The translations under genes and the position numbers were made by a program. Below, one piece after another: positions 60,699 to 64,000 of a stretch of 64,000 nt of DNA. Location: contig OZ244147.1 in NCBI GenBank assembly GCA_965216105.1, forward strand, positions 930,001-994,000, given 5' to 3'. Within the stretch, counting starts at the first letter, position 1, and each line of letters starts with the position of its first letter. The DNA is from JAALLB01 sp017643495. GTDB lineage: Bacteria > Pseudomonadota > Alphaproteobacteria > Rhizobiales > Rhizobiaceae. The notes under the pieces were generated by a model. The model saw only the letters and a program-made list of their open reading frames with translations. It was not told where the DNA came from and searched no databases.

Positions 60699-61463
60699 AT
60701 GGATTCGGATAAAATATCAAGCGATTTGTTTCAGGAGTGTAAGTCCGAAATTCCAACGGCGACTATTCTGGCAAGGCAGGCGATTGCTGCATCGAAATAT
60801 GAAGCAATGCCTCCTGAAGAGATAAAAGGGGTTTTCAGCGAGGCTGTTCATGATTTGCAGATTTCAGCTTATGAACTTTATCTACAAGCTGAAGCAATCG
60901 CTGCTGGAAAAGCGCTTAAAAAGGTCATTAGGCCCTTACTTGGAAACAAAACAAAATCTGATGATGTATTTGATCTGTTCGAAAACAATTTTCAAATACT
61001 CGACCGCTTTAGTTTGCGTTTGACGCAAAGCAGAAGATCTAGGGCAGGTACGGCTTTTGAAGTAATTGTCTCAGACTTATTCGATAAGCTATCTTATCCT
61101 TACACATCTCAACCCAACATAGGTGGCAGCACTCCGGATTATGTGTTGCCAAGTGTTGATTGGTATCATCTATACGCTTCCGACAGTATTATATTTACAT
61201 TGAAAAGAACTTTGCGTGAGCGGTGGAGACAGATAATTACTGAAAGTAGTTCGGGAAAATTTTACTTGGCTACTATTGATGATAAGGTTTCTAAGCCTGG
61301 TCTTGAGCAAATGATGCAGCGAAACGTAACCTTAGTGGTGCCGAAAAACCTAAAGCTAAAGAAATATGCTCAAGCTCTTAACGTGATTTCATTTGAAGCT
61401 TTTTTTGAAGATCACCTTGATCCTGCGATGTTAAGATGGGAGAGAAATGAGGCTTTTGGTTAA
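60699..61463 (+). CDS. EcoRII-C-like type II restriction endonuclease
   Basis: The 254-residue product carries the PD-(D/E)XK nuclease core of the EcoRII C-terminal family: SRRSRAGTAFEVIVSDLF with E121, then the PD pair (P146, D147) in STPDYVLPS and the lysine (K169) in FTLKRTLRERWRQI. It lacks the EcoRII N-terminal effector domain, so PspGI is the closer model in size. EcoRII-like enzymes cut at CCWGG, which agrees with the Vsr gene next door. The gene is AT-rich, its start lacks a ribosome site, and it converges with vsr with a 33-base overlap. Confidence 0.8.
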   Translation: MDSDKISSDLFQECKSEIPTATILARQAIAASKYEAMPPEEIKGVFSEAVHDLQISAYELYLQAEAIAAGKALKKVIRPLLGNKTKSDDVFDLFENNFQILDRFSLRLTQSRRSRAGTAFEVIVSDLFDKLSYPYTSQPNIGGSTPDYVLPSVDWYHLYASDSIIFTLKRTLRERWRQIITESSSGKFYLATIDDKVSKPGLEQMMQRNVTLVVPKNLKLKKYAQALNVISFEAFFEDHLDPAMLRWERNEAFG

Positions 61464-61829
61464 ATCGTCCTTCAACTCACACTCCCAGACCACCTTCACA
61501 ACCCAGCCCATTTCCTCCAGCTGCCGTTGGTGCTTTTGGTCTCGCTCTTTGTTACCCTCAATTTTCCCTTTCCAGAAATCCGGCCTTGTCTTGGGCCATT
61601 TGAAGTGTTTGCAATCATGGCCGTGCCAAAAACAGCCGTGAACGAACACCACGGTCTTGTGTTTTTTCAGAACGATGTCCGGTTTTCCGGGGAGTGTCTT
61701 GTCATGGAGGCGAAATCTGAAACCTTGGGCATGCAAGGCCTTTCTTACCAGGATTTCGGGTCTGGTATTCTTCCCGCGGATACCTGACATCATTCGGCTT
61801 CGTGTTGCCCTGTCGACGATATCAGTCAT
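61431..61829 (-). CDS. vsr: Very short patch repair endonuclease
   Basis: Vsr nicks next to T:G mismatches that arise when 5-methylcytosine deaminates in methylated sites. The 132-residue product keeps the E. coli numbering of key residues: D51 in KPDIVLKK, H64 and H69 in FVHGCFWHGHDC, and the zinc ligands C66, H71, C73 and C117. Its ATG follows the methyltransferase stop directly with no gap, so the two are co-expressed. Confidence 0.95.
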   Translation of the reverse strand: MTDIVDRATRSRMMSGIRGKNTRPEILVRKALHAQGFRFRLHDKTLPGKPDIVLKKHKTVVFVHGCFWHGHDCKHFKWPKTRPDFWKGKIEGNKERDQKHQRQLEEMGWVVKVVWECELKDDLTKSLISLPS

Positions 61830-63029
61830 TTATTCTGCAGCCTGCAATACAGGATTGAGTGCTTTTCCAATATGCGGCTGCATATGCTTGGCAACAGCTT
61901 CCACTACCGGAACCACAACCGAATTTCCGAACTGCCTGTAGGCTTGTGTGTCTGAAACAGGAATGTTGAAGGGCTCTCCCCCCCTCGTTTCGAAACCCAT
62001 CAGCCGGGCACATTCACGGGGAGTAAGACGCCGAGGGTTTTTACCCTTCTGCCGGATCAGGATTTCCGAGCCATCCTTGTAGTATCTGGCAGAGAGTGTT
62101 CTTGCCACATCTTCCGGGCCACACAAGCCGAAGCCGAAGCCGTTTCCCCTGGCTTCATGTTTCTTTTTGTAGTTTTGAAGATAGTTCCAGAGCTTGTCGG
62201 TCAGCGTGTACTTGTCATCAACGTCGTTTTCAAGGATGGAGCCAAGTCTTGGACCCGTTTCCGGGTCCATGACTTTCATGTCTGAAAATGAAAAATCGCT
62301 GCTGTCGCGAAAACCCGCAATGAATATCCGCTCCCGCTTCTGGGGGACCCATCCGGCGGCATTTATGACTTTCCAGTCTACATGGTAGCCCAGTTCATTC
62401 TTCAATACGTTCAAAATTGTCCTGAATGTATTGCCTCCGTCATGCCGCTCAAGGTTTTTCACATTTTCCAGCAAGAAAACCCGGGGCCTCTTGGAGCGAA
62501 TTATTTCAGCCGTATCGTAGAAAAGCGTGCCTTGGGTGTCACAGAGAAAACCATGCGGCCTGCCCAACGCATTTTTCTTGGATACACCTGCAATGGAAAA
62601 CGGTTGACACGGGAACCCTGCCAACAAGACATCATGATCGGGAACCATGTCGGGATCGTTCGCAAACGGCCTGATGTCTCCCTCCACCGGGCGGTTGTCC
62701 CTGTAATTTGCATGGTAGGTTTGTTGGGCAAAACGGTCCCACTCACTGGTGAACACACATTGTCCGTCAATGGATTGAAAACCACGTCGCAATCCGCCAA
62801 TACCGGCGAATAGATCGATAAAGGTAAACGGTTTTCCCGAAAGGATATCTCCCCGGTTCAAACCTGCAAACGTTCGCAGAACTGCAAGGCTTGCTGCAGG
62901 TATGCGCGTTTCCCCGTCCTCGTAACGCCTGATCGTTCTTTCACAGACACCCAGTTCCTGCGCTGCCTGTGAAATGGAAAGACTTGCCGTTTCACGGGCA
63001 TGCCTGAACTGTTCTGGTGAAATGGTCAT
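61830..63029 (-). CDS. C5-cytosine DNA methyltransferase with N-terminal HTH
   Basis: The 399-residue product starts with a helix-turn-helix (about residues 5-55, SISQAAQELGVCERTIRRYE) that is not part of the catalytic core. Motif I is FIDLFAGIGGLRRGF (70-84), motif IV GFPCQPFSIAG with C141, motif VI LLENVKNL, motif VIII QKRERIFIAGF, and motif X RQFGNSVVVPVVEAV. It protects host DNA from the adjacent nuclease. The HTH fusion suggests control of its own or the nuclease promoter, as in M.SsoII and M.EcoRII. Confidence 0.93.
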   Translation of the reverse strand: MTISPEQFRHARETASLSISQAAQELGVCERTIRRYEDGETRIPAASLAVLRTFAGLNRGDILSGKPFTFIDLFAGIGGLRRGFQSIDGQCVFTSEWDRFAQQTYHANYRDNRPVEGDIRPFANDPDMVPDHDVLLAGFPCQPFSIAGVSKKNALGRPHGFLCDTQGTLFYDTAEIIRSKRPRVFLLENVKNLERHDGGNTFRTILNVLKNELGYHVDWKVINAAGWVPQKRERIFIAGFRDSSDFSFSDMKVMDPETGPRLGSILENDVDDKYTLTDKLWNYLQNYKKKHEARGNGFGFGLCGPEDVARTLSARYYKDGSEILIRQKGKNPRRLTPRECARLMGFETRGGEPFNIPVSDTQAYRQFGNSVVVPVVEAVAKHMQPHIGKALNPVLQAAE

Positions 63030-63037
63030 GAATCAAC

Positions 63038-63078
63038 TCCGGGAAACATGTTGACAATCTGTCACGATAATTCCCGGA
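63038..63078 (-). promoter_or_regulatory. Inverted repeats upstream of the methyltransferase
   Basis: TCCGGGAA (63038-63045) pairs with TTCCCGGA (63071-63078), and inside them TGACA-ATC-TGTCA (63052-63064) forms a second palindrome. They lie 9 to 49 bases before the methyltransferase start, the expected site for autoregulation by its HTH domain. Confidence 0.5.
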
Positions 63079-63137
63079 AGTAAACAAAAAGTTCCTGCTT
63101 TGTTCTTGTGTTTTCAAATCAACCCACAACAAAAAAA

Positions 63138-63163
63138 CGGCCGGCAATTTGTTTGCCGACCGG
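63138..63163 (-). terminator. Rho-independent terminator of the acidic repeat protein gene
   Basis: On the minus strand CCGGTCGGCAA pairs with TTGCCGGCCG around a short loop and is followed by a run of seven T. It lies 30 bases after the stop of the exported repeat protein. Confidence 0.88.
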
Positions 63164-63192
63164 TTTGTGATTCAGACAATCAATGCCTGTGT

Positions 63193-63669
63193 TTAGCTGG
63201 CATCTTTTGCTGCTTCGGTAGCATCGATGCGTCCGTCAAGGTTTTCACCTTCTTCGATACGCAGGTTTGATTCCTGAGAAGACGTTGCGTTCACATCCAG
63301 ATCACCTGATGCCTCGGCAGCTTCCTCGCTGCTGATTCCGGCATCCTTGGAAGATGTTACGCTGTCCTTTTCACGAACAACCGTTTCAGCATCATTTTCA
63401 TTGTTCACGGAAACGTCTGCATCGGCTGATGCCTCGGCAGCTTCCCTTGAATTGATGCCTGCATCGCGGGATTTTGTATCCCCATCGGAACTCACTGCCG
63501 CGCCTGCTTCAACGTCCACATTGGCGGAAGCATCGGCATTGCCGGCGGCTTCGAGAGCGCTGATGCCCGGGTCCCTTACGGTTTGTGTACCGTCGGCATT
63601 GGTTGCCAGGGCCGGTGATGCCATCAGGGCAGCGATTGCGGTAGCATATGTAATCTTCTTCATGAACAT
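63193..63669 (-). CDS. Exported acidic repeat protein
   Basis: The 158-residue product has a signal peptide (cleaved near MASPALA / TN) and a mature part rich in A, D, E and S. Three imperfect repeats of about 35 residues begin DPGISALEAAGNADAS, DAGINSREAAEASADADV and DAGISSEEAAEASGDLDV, with a final short DATEAAKDAS. I recognise no named family. Acidic composition would allow cation binding. ATG 63669 has AGGA eight bases upstream; 63663 is the alternative. Confidence 0.72.
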   Translation of the reverse strand: MFMKKITYATAIAALMASPALATNADGTQTVRDPGISALEAAGNADASANVDVEAGAAVSSDGDTKSRDAGINSREAAEASADADVSVNNENDAETVVREKDSVTSSKDAGISSEEAAEASGDLDVNATSSQESNLRIEEGENLDGRIDATEAAKDAS

Positions 63670-63811
63670 GTCAGAAATCCTTTCGTTTTTCTTCGTTCTG
63701 TGCGGTCAATGAATGGGCTTGCGCATTGTTCCTGAAAAAACCGACAAAAAGCCAAAACCGGTGTCCAGACCGGCTATTGAATTCCGCGCCGTCAAAATTC
63801 ATAAAGGTAGC

Positions 63812-64000
63812 ATGAGCCCATTACGCATATTGTCTGTGCTGTTACTGCTGGCAAAACTGGCGGTTTTTTCCGTACCGCTGGCGGTGGCAGATGAAAGAAA
63901 CGAACAGGTCGTGGTGTTGCACGGGCTTGCCCGTTCATCGAGCCACATGGCCGCCCTTTCCAATTATCTGGAAGACAGGGGCTATACGGTTTTCAACATT
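63812..64000 (+). CDS. Lipase/alpha-beta hydrolase, 3' end outside window
   Basis: The first 63 residues are visible. A signal peptide or anchor (SPLRILSVLLLLAKLAVFSV) is followed by VVVLHGLARSSSHMAALSNY, which is the oxyanion-hole strand and helix region of secreted lipases and alpha/beta hydrolases. The catalytic serine lies beyond the window. Confidence 0.75.
   Translation, partial: MSPLRILSVLLLLAKLAVFSVPLAVADERNEQVVVLHGLARSSSHMAALSNYLEDRGYTVFNI

Noticed and set aside
1..64000. CRISPR arrays, tRNA or rRNA genes, transposases
   Set aside because: I looked for regular spaced repeats, cloverleaf ends and transposase motifs by eye and saw none; a tRNAscan and IS search would settle it.

Overview
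The window is a contiguous stretch of chromosome from an alphaproteobacterium, most likely of the order Hyphomicrobiales (Rhizobiales). This rests on gene order and protein families: moxR with two very large membrane partners, DUF1285 followed by CoA pyrophosphatase and the CCA enzyme, a petABC operon, the lgt / NdufAF7-type methyltransferase / pgeF / M24 cluster, prs-DUF992-rplY-pth-ychJ-ychF, and a UvrB with the long basic N-terminal extension I associate with this group. Base composition is moderate in GC over most of the window and clearly richer in AT in two accessory stretches. No rRNA, tRNA, CRISPR array or complete transposase was seen.

Region by region. About 1-4.5 kb holds a partial L,D-transpeptidase, a MerR regulator, a metallophosphoesterase, a NUDIX enzyme and a GNAT acetyltransferase with a structured leader. 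4.5-14 kb holds the MoxR-type cluster (minus strand) and the DUF1285/NUDIX/CCA group (plus strand). 14-24 kb holds a TetR-DUF1772 pair sharing an operator, an MFS exporter, hemF, a TspO-like protein, trmL and a two-gene ABC exporter. 23.4-26.6 kb holds an ECF sigma factor, an RskA-type anti-sigma factor and two tandem FAS1 (fasciclin) secreted proteins, which parallels the mycobacterial SigK-RskA-MPT70/83 system. 26.7-51.9 kb is mostly housekeeping: an ABC-F protein, the cytochrome bc1 operon, apt, ychF, pth, rplY, prs, lgt, ubiK, proC, a PetR-like two-component pair, MarR/ilvE and a metallo-beta-lactamase-fold hydrolase.

From 52 kb on the window turns accessory. It holds small secreted cysteine proteins, dodecin, a repeat-rich intergenic zone, an AT-rich HTH/ImmA-type island, a greatly enlarged uvrB, an ArsC-like protein, an EcoRII-like restriction system (nuclease, Vsr repair nuclease, HTH-fused C5 methyltransferase), an exported acidic repeat protein and the start of a lipase-like gene.

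The most unusual signal is a family of short repeats, here called P and Q modules. They carry hairpins whose stems differ between copies but stay self-complementary, while loops and linkers are conserved. Four P copies (53.3, 53.8, 57.2 and 59.4 kb) and two Q copies (56.8 and 59.3 kb) are seen. Four of the six lie inside the uvrB reading frame without breaking it, and one P-Q pair adds roughly 75 residues just before the Walker A motif. This resembles, in principle, the protein-coding palindromic elements known from Rickettsia, but I recognise no described family with these sequences.
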